From positions 42,057 through 106,056 of the forward strand of contig JAUZQO010000003.1 of NCBI GenBank assembly GCA_030950925.1: 64,000 bases of DNA, written 5' to 3'. Below, one piece after another: positions 1 to 8,285 of the stretch. How positions within the stretch are numbered: the first letter of the stretch is position 1; every line of letters starts with the position of its first letter. Source of the stretch: Mariprofundaceae bacterium (GTDB lineage Bacteria > Pseudomonadota > Zetaproteobacteria > Mariprofundales > Mariprofundaceae). The notes beneath the pieces are model-generated. The model did no database searches and was not told the DNA's origin. It saw only the letters and a program-made list of their open reading frames with translations. The position numbers and the translations under genes were made by a program.

Positions 1-2
1 TT

Positions 3-24
3 AACCCATATTTAGGGTTTTTTT
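3..24 (+). terminator. possible weak terminator at window edge
   Basis: A five-base inverted repeat (AACCC ... GGGTT) with a seven-base A/T loop runs directly into a run of T on the plus strand. It could end a gene lying left of the window. The stem is short, so this is tentative. Confidence 0.3.
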
Positions 25-33
25 ATTTATATT

Positions 34-885
34 TCAAGCCTTGTATTCGACTGCCGCCCAATCACCCATGATATGGGTGGCAATATGCGTTAATCCAAGC
101 GTCTCATAGGTGCGAATGTTTAAGGGAACTTGGCCTTCCAACAAGCCTGATAAAATCAGGTGTTTGCCCACGCAAGGCGTTAAGCTTTCTGCCATACCCA
201 ACAAAGGACCCGAAAGAATATTCGCCACCACCAGTTCAAATTTTCTTTTGGGGGGTATATCTCCCAGTGTTGATATCAAGCGAATACCATTGATCTTGGC
301 ATTCGCCCCACAGGCTTCAACTGAAATAGGATCATAATCAATCGCATGAATATCTTTTGCACCCAATTTTCCTGCTGTAATCGCCAACAAACCCGAACCT
401 GCGCCCATATCCAATACACTTTCAGGGATATGTTGGAGGCAATAGCTCTCAATGGCTTCCAAACATAAAAATGTGGTGGGGTGCGTCCCTGTACCAAATG
501 CCATGCCTGGATCAAGCACAATATCCACGCGACCATCCGTGGGGGCATCACAAAAAGAAGGTCGCACCCATAATTTTTCACCCACAGGCATGGCCTTCCA
601 ATATTTTTGCCAAGCCGTTTCCCAATCATCGCCCAGCAAGGTAATACTGACTTGTTCGGGCATGGCTCCACTTAACAACGCCCCCGCAGCCAAACGAGCA
701 CGCTGCTCCTCCAGCCCCATCGCATCATCCAGCGCAAACCAAGCAAGATGGGTTTCTTGCTGGCTATCGTAATCGGTTTCGATGGATGTTCCCAGTGTTT
801 GAAGGCTTTCAGCAAGCTGTAAAAAGCGTGTTTCATCCACTGCTTTACCACTGATTCGAAGCTCCAAACATGTTATTGCTTGCAT
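34..885 (-). CDS. prmA: ribosomal protein L11 methyltransferase PrmA
   Basis: Cytosolic SAM-dependent enzyme that trimethylates ribosomal protein L11. The 283-residue product has the usual family length. Its C-terminal half carries the Rossmann methyltransferase core: the family motif DPGMAFGTGTHPTT, then the SAM-binding glycine motif VLDMGAGSGLLAITAG, then the VVANIL substrate/catalytic loop. The N-terminal third is the less conserved L11-recognition domain. The ATG at 885 follows a purine-rich stretch (GGAGAGCAAAGG). It is divergent from the flavin reductase gene at 944, so the 58-bp gap must hold both promoters. The identification rests on the ordered PrmA motifs. Confidence 0.95.
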   Translation of the reverse strand: MQAITCLELRISGKAVDETRFLQLAESLQTLGTSIETDYDSQQETHLAWFALDDAMGLEEQRARLAAGALLSGAMPEQVSITLLGDDWETAWQKYWKAMPVGEKLWVRPSFCDAPTDGRVDIVLDPGMAFGTGTHPTTFLCLEAIESYCLQHIPESVLDMGAGSGLLAITAGKLGAKDIHAIDYDPISVEACGANAKINGIRLISTLGDIPPKRKFELVVANILSGPLLGMAESLTPCVGKHLILSGLLEGQVPLNIRTYETLGLTHIATHIMGDWAAVEYKA

Positions 886-943
886 CCTTTGCTCTCCTTC
901 GCTGCAATCGGCGTTTTATCATTTTTCTTTTGAGAGGGATTTT

Positions 944-1663
944 GTGCCACAATCAACCGCTTACCCCATGAAATTAACCCAATGCATCCGCCTTAGCGAT
1001 ACAGCATGTGACGATGTTATTGTCAAAATATCGTTGGCAATGTTAAGTGCTCAAGCCGTCCCTCACTTTATTGCAGGTCAATATGTTCGTATTGGTATGC
1101 CTTGCATGAAAGAACCCGCACCCGCTTATTTTGCCATTGCTTCATCGCCTTATCATCAAGATTCGTATGAATTTGTCATTAAATCTGCCCAAGGTATGTC
1201 ACAATACCTCGCCAGTTTGCCGCTTGGCAGTGAAGTGGAGGTCGAAGGGCCCATTGGTAAAGGCTTCGATTTAAGCAAGTATCAGGGCTACAATATTATT
1301 CTTCTTGGTGTTGGCACAGGCATTGCCCCATTGCGTAGTTTATGGGGAAAAATCATTCAAGAGCGTTATGATTATGCCAAAGTCTCCATTTACGCAGGTT
1401 TTCTTACTTCCTTACACACGCTTTTAACCGATGAAATGGGGGAGCTATCCAGCCATGACATCAATGTCAGCTTATCCTTGAGTACGGGGCATGAAAACTG
1501 GGATGGCACGGTGGGTTATGTGCAACATGCTTTGGCGGATGATGCACCCAATCCCAACAATACCATCGTTTGTTTGGCAGGCATGAGTGCCATGGTGGAC
1601 GCTTGCACCGAAACTTTGCACAATCTCGGGTTTCATGACGATCAAATCATCCTTAACTTCTAA
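944..1663 (+). CDS. FAD/NAD(P)-binding oxidoreductase, ferredoxin reductase-like
   Basis: The 239-residue protein has the ferredoxin-NADP reductase fold. An N-terminal beta-barrel flavin domain (GQYVRIG, then a FAIAS motif in place of RxYS) is followed by a nucleotide-binding domain beginning LLGVGTGIAPLRSL. It ends with the CLAGMSAMVDA segment and an aromatic C-terminus, typical of FNR relatives. There is no C-terminal cysteine cluster, so it is not PyrK despite lying just upstream of pyrimidine genes. The start is taken as GTG 944 because GAGAGGG lies five bases before it; ATG at 968 is the alternative. The gene overlaps ruvX by about 29 bp. Electron donor and acceptor are unknown. Confidence 0.8.
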   Translation: MPQSTAYPMKLTQCIRLSDTACDDVIVKISLAMLSAQAVPHFIAGQYVRIGMPCMKEPAPAYFAIASSPYHQDSYEFVIKSAQGMSQYLASLPLGSEVEVEGPIGKGFDLSKYQGYNIILLGVGTGIAPLRSLWGKIIQERYDYAKVSIYAGFLTSLHTLLTDEMGELSSHDINVSLSLSTGHENWDGTVGYVQHALADDAPNPNNTIVCLAGMSAMVDACTETLHNLGFHDDQIILNF

Positions 1664-2093
1664 CCCTACCTTACCGCTGATTGCCTTGGATATTGGCGGC
1701 AAACGCATCGGTGTGGCTGTCTCTGATAGACTTGGGATTTCATGCCGTGGTGTGACATGTTTGTTTCGCAACGATCAAGGCTGGCCCAAACAAACACTTA
1801 AAATCATACGCGAATATGGCAGCAAGGGCATTGTCATCGGTTTACCAAAAAACATGGATGGTACAGAAGGCTCACAAGCCCAAGATTGCCGCAGTGCAGC
1901 CAAGGATTTGGCAAAAGCCACCGATTTACCTATTTTCTTTCAAGATGAACGTTTATCCACTTGGACAGCCAAAGAACGGCTTTATGCCCAAGGTCTGAAT
2001 GAAAAAAAAATGCGTGCTAAACTCGATCAAACCGCCGCCGCCGTATTTTTAGAAGATTTTATTGCCGCACATGCCGAATCACTGGAGAAATAA
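1635..2093 (+). CDS. ruvX: RuvX/YqgF, pre-16S rRNA nuclease family
   Basis: RNase H-fold protein of the YqgF family, implicated in 16S rRNA 5'-end maturation. The 152-residue product shows all family blocks in order: ALDIGGKRIGVAVSD (catalytic Asp in the first strand), VIGLPKNMDGTEG, FQDERLST with the second acidic residue, and a C-terminal DQTAAAVFLEDF with the last Asp. The frame is open further upstream, but ATG 1635 gives the normal N-terminus and a short overlap with the preceding oxidoreductase. It ends 2 bp before pyrB, so the two are very probably cotranscribed. Confidence 0.93.
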   Translation: MTIKSSLTSNPTLPLIALDIGGKRIGVAVSDRLGISCRGVTCLFRNDQGWPKQTLKIIREYGSKGIVIGLPKNMDGTEGSQAQDCRSAAKDLAKATDLPIFFQDERLSTWTAKERLYAQGLNEKKMRAKLDQTAAAVFLEDFIAAHAESLEK

Positions 2094-2095
2094 TC

Positions 2096-3040
2096 ATGCT
2101 TCAACCCTTATTTGGACTCAAACACCTCTTTGGTATTGCAGGCATGAGCCGTGAACAAATCACATCCTTGGTTAATTTGGGTGATAATTTTATTGACATC
2201 AATAGCCGCAGCGTGAAAAAAGCCCCGACCTTGCGTGGTCGAACCGTTATCAATCTCTTTTTTGAAAACTCCACCCGAACACGCACCAGCTTTGAAATTG
2301 CTGGTAAACGCTTATCGGCGGATGTCATCAATATTTCCGCTTCCACATCGGCCACCAAAAAAGGGGAAACCTTGTTGGATACTGGGCAAACATTGGCAGC
2401 GATGCAACCGCATGTACTGGTGATTCGTCATTCTGTAGCAGGGACATGTGAGTTTTTATCGGAATATTTAGAAAATACGGCACTGATCAATGCCGGTGAT
2501 GGCTCACATGAGCACCCCACCCAAATTTTAACCGATTTACTGACCCTTAAACACAATATTGGCGATATTAAAGGCAAAACCATGACGATTGTGGGAGATA
2601 TTGCCCATTCTCGCGTCGCCCGTTCTCACTTATTGGCCGCCAAAATCATGGGTTACAACGTCCGCCTTGTTGCCCCCAAAACCTTGTTACCCGCCTTTGT
2701 TGAAAACTATGGTTGCGAAGTATTTCATGATTTTGATGCTGCCCTACAAGGCACGGATATTCTTTATATGCTGCGCGTGCAAACTGAACGACTGACCACC
2801 AATTGTTATTTCCCATCCATCCGTGAATACCACGAAACCTACGGACTCAATATGAAACGCCTCAAAGCCGCAGGCGATCATTGCATGGTCATGCATCCAG
2901 GACCGATGAATCGTGGTGTTGAAATTTCAACCGATGTCGCCGATTCCATAAAAAGCCTGATTTTAGAACAGGTGGAACATGGTGTGGCGATTCGCATGGC
3001 GGCACTAACAGCACTGTGTGGCGGAGCGACAGAGGAGTGA
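2096..3040 (+). CDS. pyrB: aspartate carbamoyltransferase catalytic subunit
   Basis: Condenses carbamoyl phosphate with aspartate, the committed step of pyrimidine synthesis. At 314 residues it has the standard length. The carbamoyl-phosphate loop FFENSTRTRTSFEIAG is near residue 50, the HPTQ motif is in the middle and the aspartate-binding HPGPMNRGVEI is near the end. No pyrI regulatory chain follows. In many genomes pyrC follows pyrB directly; here the remnant of a restriction locus lies between. The GTG of that remnant overlaps the pyrB stop codon, which shows the foreign DNA joined exactly at the gene end. Confidence 0.97.
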   Translation: MLQPLFGLKHLFGIAGMSREQITSLVNLGDNFIDINSRSVKKAPTLRGRTVINLFFENSTRTRTSFEIAGKRLSADVINISASTSATKKGETLLDTGQTLAAMQPHVLVIRHSVAGTCEFLSEYLENTALINAGDGSHEHPTQILTDLLTLKHNIGDIKGKTMTIVGDIAHSRVARSHLLAAKIMGYNVRLVAPKTLLPAFVENYGCEVFHDFDAALQGTDILYMLRVQTERLTTNCYFPSIREYHETYGLNMKRLKAAGDHCMVMHPGPMNRGVEISTDVADSIKSLILEQVEHGVAIRMAALTALCGGATEE

Positions 3041-3375
3041 ATACCAAAGAACAACACATTGAAGACACCTTGATCAACAAGCTCAAAGATTTAAAATATA
3101 CGTATCGTCCTGATATTCGGGATAAAAAACACTGGGGCAGAACTTTCGCCAGAAATTTGAGGCATTGAATCGTGTCCACCTCAGCGATGTCTCGTTTGCG
3201 CGATAAAATCATCACCGCCGATGTGTTCACCGCCGCACAAAAACTACGCAAAAAAAATCTATTCCTACGTGAAGATGGCACGCCTTTGGAGTTTACGCTG
3301 GTAAACATAAAAAACTGGTGTAAAAACGATTTTGAAGTCATCAATCAGCTACGCATCAATACCAACAACAGCCAC
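3037..3375 (+). pseudogene. type I restriction HsdR, N-terminal remnant
   Basis: GTG 3037 opens a frame reading MNTKEQHIEDTLINKLKDL and then RPDIRD, the conserved opening of one HsdR (type I restriction R subunit) group. The frame stops at a TGA near 3166. The homology continues in the next frame (NFRQKFEALNRVHLSD) and then shifts again into the frame that reads RLRDKIITADVFTAA and WCKNDFEVINQLRINT. At least two frameshifts are therefore present within 110 codons. The similarity ends abruptly around 3372, where an unrelated gene remnant begins. Only about a tenth of a normal HsdR (roughly 1,000 residues) remains, and none of the helicase motor. Confidence 0.8.
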
Positions 3376-4002
3376 CAAAGCTGTGTTGGAAAAGCTTAAG
3401 GTTGAAAACAAAGCTTTTGCTAAAATCACCTATGAAAAACGGCTGGAACGAAAACTATTTAATCAAGGAGCCCTGCATGAAGCTGTGATCAATGCCATTA
3501 TTCATAACGACTTCAGCAATGAAGTACCACCCAAGTTTGAATTGTTTGCAGACCGATTGGAGATCACTTCGGCAGCTGCTATTCCGCAAGGATTAAGCGA
3601 AAGCGATTTTTTATGGGGTATTCTGTACCTCAAAATAAAGAGCTGATGCGTATTTTTAGAGATTTAGATATGGTGGAACAATTAGGCTCAGGCATTCCTC
3701 GTATTTTGGCTCGTTATCCCGAAACGATTTATCATTTTACAACAAAATTTATTCGTTTGGTGATTCCTTATGCTCATGGATTTGACGGTGCTAATGACCA
3801 AGATGACAAGTTAATTGCATGCTGTCAGCAGCCACGCTTTATAACTGAAATGATGGATTATTTAGGGTTGAAACATCGAACATATTTTCGCCGAAAGATA
3901 CTCAATCCATTATTAGATATGGGACGCTTAGAGCTTACGATTCCAGATAAGCCTAAAAGCCCCAAGCAAAAATATCGAAAAAAGGATAACCAAATAAAAT
4001 GA
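3376..4002 (+). pseudogene. RecG/AlbA-type ATP-binding regulator, C-terminal remnant
   Basis: The sequence encodes the C-terminal part of the putative ATP-binding transcriptional regulators (AlbA_2 plus HATPase_c_4 type) often found in restriction loci. Visible pieces are ALHEAVINAIIHNDFS, the DRLEITS strand, then GYSVPQNKELMRIFRDLDM and EQLGSGIPRIL, and a winged-helix-like tail. The N-terminal half is missing. A one-base shift in a T-run near 3608-3616 moves the frame between DFL and GYSV, so no single protein can be made. Its TGA overlaps the pyrC ATG. Together with the hsdR piece it looks like a deletion scar of a type I restriction locus. Confidence 0.75.
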
Positions 4003-5279
4003 CAGATATTTTAATTCAACACGGTCATGTGATTGACCCTGCCAACCAAGTCGATGACGTTTGTGATGTGTGGATCAGCGACGGCAAGATTGAAGGTGTG
4101 GGCAAGTTTGAAGGCGAAGCCCAGAAAATCATGGATGCCACAGGCTTGATTGTCTGCCCTGGTTTGATTGATATGCACGTGCATTTGCGTGAACCTGGTG
4201 AAGAATGGAAAGAAGACATTGAATCAGGCTCTCGCGCTGCCATTGCAGGCGGCATCACCAGTATTTGCACCATGCCCAACACCGAACCCTGTATGGATCA
4301 TGCAGGTATCATCATCCAAGTCATCGCACGCGCCAAAGAAGTGGGTTTATGCAATTTACACCCCATTGGTGCGGTGAGTCGCAATCTGAAAGGTAAAGAA
4401 CTGACGGAAATGCGTGAGCTTTCACGCCATGGCGCAGTCGCGTTTTCCGATGATGGCAAAGCCATTTGGCATGCAGGTGTGATGCGTAAAGCCTTGGAAT
4501 ATTCCTCTAGTTTTAATTTCCTCATCATTCAACATGCCGAAGAAAAACAATTGACCGAAGGCGGCGCGATTAACGAAGGCTGGGTGTCCACACAGCTTGG
4601 TGTCACAGGCATGCCCGTGGAAGGTGAAGATAGCATGATTGCCCGTGATATTATGCTCACACGCTTAACCGATGCCCGTTATCATGTCGCTCATATTTCA
4701 TCGAAAGGTGCAGTGGAACAAGTGCGTTTAGCCCAAAAAGAAGGCTTGAAAGTCACCACGGAAGCAGCCCCTCACCACTTTGCTCTGACCGAAGATGAAG
4801 TCTTGAATTTCAATGCCGATGCCAAGATGAGTCCGCCATTAAGAACAGAAGAAGACAGGCTGGCAGTCATCGAAGGCTTAAAAGATGGTACAATTGCTGT
4901 GATTGCCACCGACCATGCACCCCACCATGAAGATGATAAACGCTGCGGTTTATCGTGTGCGGCATTTGGCATTGTCGGCTTGGAAACCATGTTGCCTGTT
5001 TCTTTGGCGTTAGAACGCTCTGGCGCGCTTTCCATGTCGGATTTGATTGCCAAAATGACGTGTAACCCTGCTCAACTTCTGCACTTGGATGAAGGTTCTT
5101 TAAGCAAGGGAAGCGCGGCGGATATTTGTATCTTTGACCCTAAAAAAGAATGGATTCTCAATCGGGATAAGCTGGTTTCCAAAGGACGTAATACACCTTG
5201 GCATGGCAAAACCATGATAGGGCAAGTGCAATACACCTTAAAAGATGGGCGTGTCGTGTTTCAGAACGGTGAACTTTGA
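3999..5279 (+). CDS. pyrC: dihydroorotase, class I
   Basis: Zinc-dependent amidohydrolase that cyclises carbamoyl aspartate to dihydroorotate. The 426-residue length and motifs are of the type I (longer, multidomain-like) dihydroorotases: DMHVHLREPG with the two metal histidines near residue 60, ATDHAPH with the catalytic aspartate near residue 305, and a final beta-domain returning after the barrel. The ATG overlaps the stop of the upstream pseudogene by 4 bp. It is likely functional and now read through or from within the scar, because pyrB is about 1 kb upstream. Confidence 0.96.
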   Translation: MTDILIQHGHVIDPANQVDDVCDVWISDGKIEGVGKFEGEAQKIMDATGLIVCPGLIDMHVHLREPGEEWKEDIESGSRAAIAGGITSICTMPNTEPCMDHAGIIIQVIARAKEVGLCNLHPIGAVSRNLKGKELTEMRELSRHGAVAFSDDGKAIWHAGVMRKALEYSSSFNFLIIQHAEEKQLTEGGAINEGWVSTQLGVTGMPVEGEDSMIARDIMLTRLTDARYHVAHISSKGAVEQVRLAQKEGLKVTTEAAPHHFALTEDEVLNFNADAKMSPPLRTEEDRLAVIEGLKDGTIAVIATDHAPHHEDDKRCGLSCAAFGIVGLETMLPVSLALERSGALSMSDLIAKMTCNPAQLLHLDEGSLSKGSAADICIFDPKKEWILNRDKLVSKGRNTPWHGKTMIGQVQYTLKDGRVVFQNGEL

Positions 5280-5388
5280 AAAAATGGTAGAATCAGATGT
5301 TACCTTGAGCTAAACCTGTCACACTGCTAGCGTATATTCCGCTTATTCTGATGTCTGCCAAAACTGCATGGATAAAGGAGTTTTAAAA

Positions 5389-7767
5389 GTGAGCGAAATC
5401 AAAACACCTCTTAGTAAAAACCATTTACAAAAAATACATGCATGGTGGCGGGCGGCCAATTACCTTTCCGTTGGACAAATTTATCTGCTTGATAACCCAT
5501 TGTTGGAGGAGCGACTCACACTTAGCCATATCAAACCTCGGCTATTGGGTCACTGGGGGACAACGCCAGGGTTAAACTTTATTTATGTGCATCTGAATCG
5601 AGTCATCAAAGCAAGAGATTTAAACATGATTTACATTGCTGGACCGGGTCATGGTGGCCCTGCTATGGTTGCGAATGCATGGCTCGAAGGTACATATAGC
5701 GAGTATTACCCCCGCATATCAACAGGGCGCACTGGCATGAAACGGCTATTTAAACAATTCTCCTTTCCAGGTGGGATTCCTAGCCATGTTGCTCCAGAAA
5801 CACCTGGGTCTATTCATGAAGGCGGTGAACTCGGCTACGCGCTGTCGCATGCGTTTGGTGCGGTATTGGATAATCCTGATCTTATTGCTACGTGTGTCAT
5901 TGGTGATGGCGAAGCAGAAACGGGGCCTTTGGCAGCCGCATGGCATTCCAATAAGTTTCTCAATCCTGCCAGTGATGGTGCTGTGCTGCCAATCTTGCAT
6001 CTCAATGGTTATAAAATTGCCAACCCCACGATCTTGGCCCGTATTCCAAAAGAGGAGCTGACCGCACTCTTTGTGGGCTATGGCTATACCCCCTATTTTG
6101 TAGAAGGATCTGTGCCTGAAATCATGCACCAACGCATGGCTCTGATATTGGATCAGTGCATGGATGCCATCAGGGACATTCAACATAAAGCGCGTGAAAA
6201 GGGCGATCAATCAAGACCTCGCTGGCCGATGATTGTTTTTCGTTCCCCCAAAGGCTGGACGGGGCCTAAAACAGTTGATGGATTGAAAACAGAAGGTTTT
6301 TGGCGTTCACATCAGGTTCCTTTTTCCCAAATGAAGGAATTCCCTGAACACGTGGATTTGCTGGAGTCTTGGATGAAAAGCTATCGACCAGAAGAGTTGT
6401 TTTCTACGGACGGTACCCTTAAAGAGAGCATTGCCGCGCTGGCACCAAAAGGTAAACGACGCATGAGTGATAATCCCCATACCAATGGCGGTTTACTGCT
6501 GAAGGATCTACAGCTTCCAGCCATGGAGGATTACGCCATTGAAGTCAAGAAACCTGGCGCAGTGGATGGTGAGGCAACACGAGTGCTGGGAGAATTTTTA
6601 CGTGATGTCATGAGGCTCAATCAACGCACGAAAAATTTTCGTGTTGTGGGACCTGATGAAACTGCATCCAATCGTTTGACAGCGCTATTTGAAGAAACAA
6701 ACCGTAGCTGGATGGAAGGCACAATTCCCGAAGATGATCATCTTGCTACAGATGGTCGCGTCATGGAGATTTTATCGGAACATACCTGTCAGGGTTGGCT
6801 GGAAGGTTATCTTCTAACGGGTAGGCATGGCTTCTTTTCCTGCTATGAAGCCTTTATTCATATTATTGATTCAATGCTCAATCAGCATGCAAAATGGCTG
6901 AAAACAACCCGTGAATCCATTCCGTGGCGACGTCCGATTGCCTCATTGAACTATCTCCTAACCTCGCATGTTTGGCGACAGGATCACAATGGATTCTCCC
7001 ATCAAGATCCAGGGTTTATTGATTATGTCATCAATAAAAAAGGCGGCGTTGTGCGCGTCTACCTTCCGCCTGATGCCAACTGCTTGCTTTCTGTAGCACA
7101 CCATTGCTTGGCCAGTCGAAATTATATCAATGTCATTGTGGCTGGGAAACAACCAGCACCACAATTTTTGAGCATGGATGCAGCCATCAAACACTGTACG
7201 CGTGGGATTGGAATTTGGGAGTGGGCGAGTAATGATAAAGATGCGAAGCCTGATATTATTATGGCTTGTGCTGGCGATGTTCCAACCTTAGAGGTGCTGG
7301 CAGCTGTCACTATTTTACGCCAGCAGATACCAGAAGTGAAAATTCGTGTCATCAATGTGGTGGATTTAATGCGCCTACAAAATAGATTGGATCATCCGCA
7401 TGGGCTTTCAAATGCTGATTACGACCTTCTGTTTCCAGTTAGCACCCCCGTCATTTTTGCTTACCATGGTTACCCATGGTTGATTCATCGCCTTACCTAT
7501 CGTCGCCATAACCATGAACACATTCATGTCCGTGGTTACAAGGAAGAGGGAGCAACAACCACGCCTTTTGATATGGTGGTGCGTAATGATCTTGATCGCT
7601 TTCAATTGGTCTGTGATGCGCTGAAGCAGCTCCCACAATACTCACATCGAGCAGCATATATCCAACAGAAGATGCAAGATAAACGTGTGGATCATCGCCA
7701 GTATATCGAACAATATGGTGAAGATATGCCTGAAATTCAGGATTGGCGGTGGCAAGAACTGGATTGA
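5389..7767 (+). CDS. xfp: phosphoketolase (xylulose 5-/fructose 6-phosphate)
   Basis: Thiamine-diphosphate enzyme that splits xylulose 5-phosphate (and often fructose 6-phosphate) with phosphate into acetyl phosphate plus a shorter sugar phosphate. The 792-residue length fits the family. Near the N-terminus lie [13 protein letters not shown] and [24 protein letters not shown] is followed by [19 protein letters not shown], the ThDP-binding region. DQNGFSHQ-type residues appear as [17 protein letters not shown] 5389 is preferred over ATG 5368 because AAGGAG is correctly spaced before the GTG and lies inside the longer frame. It stands alone; no acetate kinase or phosphotransacetylase gene is adjacent. 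Confidence 0.95.
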   Translation: MSEIKTPLSKNHLQKIHAWWRAANYLSVGQIYLLDNPLLEERLTLSHIKPRLLGHWGTTPGLNFIYVHLNRVIKARDLNMIYIAGPGHGGPAMVANAWLEGTYSEYYPRISTGRTGMKRLFKQFSFPGGIPSHVAPETPGSIHEGGELGYALSHAFGAVLDNPDLIATCVIGDGEAETGPLAAAWHSNKFLNPASDGAVLPILHLNGYKIANPTILARIPKEELTALFVGYGYTPYFVEGSVPEIMHQRMALILDQCMDAIRDIQHKAREKGDQSRPRWPMIVFRSPKGWTGPKTVDGLKTEGFWRSHQVPFSQMKEFPEHVDLLESWMKSYRPEELFSTDGTLKESIAALAPKGKRRMSDNPHTNGGLLLKDLQLPAMEDYAIEVKKPGAVDGEATRVLGEFLRDVMRLNQRTKNFRVVGPDETASNRLTALFEETNRSWMEGTIPEDDHLATDGRVMEILSEHTCQGWLEGYLLTGRHGFFSCYEAFIHIIDSMLNQHAKWLKTTRESIPWRRPIASLNYLLTSHVWRQDHNGFSHQDPGFIDYVINKKGGVVRVYLPPDANCLLSVAHHCLASRNYINVIVAGKQPAPQFLSMDAAIKHCTRGIGIWEWASNDKDAKPDIIMACAGDVPTLEVLAAVTILRQQIPEVKIRVINVVDLMRLQNRLDHPHGLSNADYDLLFPVSTPVIFAYHGYPWLIHRLTYRRHNHEHIHVRGYKEEGATTTPFDMVVRNDLDRFQLVCDALKQLPQYSHRAAYIQQKMQDKRVDHRQYIEQYGEDMPEIQDWRWQELD

Positions 7768-7929
7768 TCTCGTCGTCTGTCGGACTTATCGAGTTTGCCA
7801 CAACCTGACGCTTGAAATAATAGCATCAAACCGATGCGTATCAAAAAACTCAAAAACATCGTGCTGTCCAAGAACCACTGAAAATCCAGCATTGACGCAA
7901 TCTATCGTCGGGATACTGTTCCGCTCGCT

Positions 7930-8110
7930 TGAGGTGCCTGATGGTGTTCAACCAAAGGGTGAAACGGGAAGTTCGGTGCGTTTCTTCATCAAAACAAAGC
8001 CGACGCAGCCCCCGCTACTGTAAGCCTGACGACTTTATACACCGTTCACTGAGGCATGATGCTTTGGGAAGACAGTACAAAGAAGGATGATGGCAAGCCA
8101 GGAGACCGGC
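7930..8110 (+). promoter_or_regulatory. cobalamin (B12) riboswitch
   Basis: The leader shows the ordered conserved parts of the adenosylcobalamin-type aptamer: GAGGTGCC near 7931, GGTGAAACGGGAAGT near 7958, GCAGCCCCCGCTACTGTAA near 8007, CACTGAGGC near 8047, GGGAAGACAGTAC, GATGATGGCAAGCC, and the B12 box AGCCAGGAGACC ending near 8107. It lies upstream of cbiA and should repress the downstream cob genes when cobalamin is plentiful. Confidence 0.95.
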
Positions 8111-8177
8111 CTTAAAGCGTGCTTATCTATGATAGGCAAACGGAAAGCACTTCGGGGATGAAGGTGCAGTCGGTGGA

Positions 8178-8215
8178 ATAGATCGTTTTTCTATAGCTAA
8201 CATCTATGTTTTTTT
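8178..8215 (+). terminator. possible riboswitch expression-platform terminator
   Basis: An A/T-rich inverted repeat (ATAGAT at 8178, ATCTAT at 8202) is followed by a run of seven T. Its place between the B12 box and cbiA suits an attenuator. The stem is weak, and control could instead act on translation. The rest of 8111-8285 holds further short hairpins and no gene. Confidence 0.35.
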
Positions 8216-8285
8216 ATTCATCTACTGGTGCATGACTCTTGGTGCTTTGCGTATTTCAACTTGCGCGGGTGACCATGCTTTGACC

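Noticed and set aside
276..671. 131-codon minus-strand frame inside prmA
   Set aside because: Lies within prmA in another frame and has no recognisable motif; a shadow.
944..1663. PyrK, electron-transfer subunit of dihydroorotate dehydrogenase
   Set aside because: Neighbours pyrB/pyrC suggested it, but the C-terminal 2Fe-2S cysteine cluster is absent.
5305..5338. TTGAGC ... TATATT promoter for the phosphoketolase gene
   Set aside because: The spacer is 22 bp, too long for a standard promoter.
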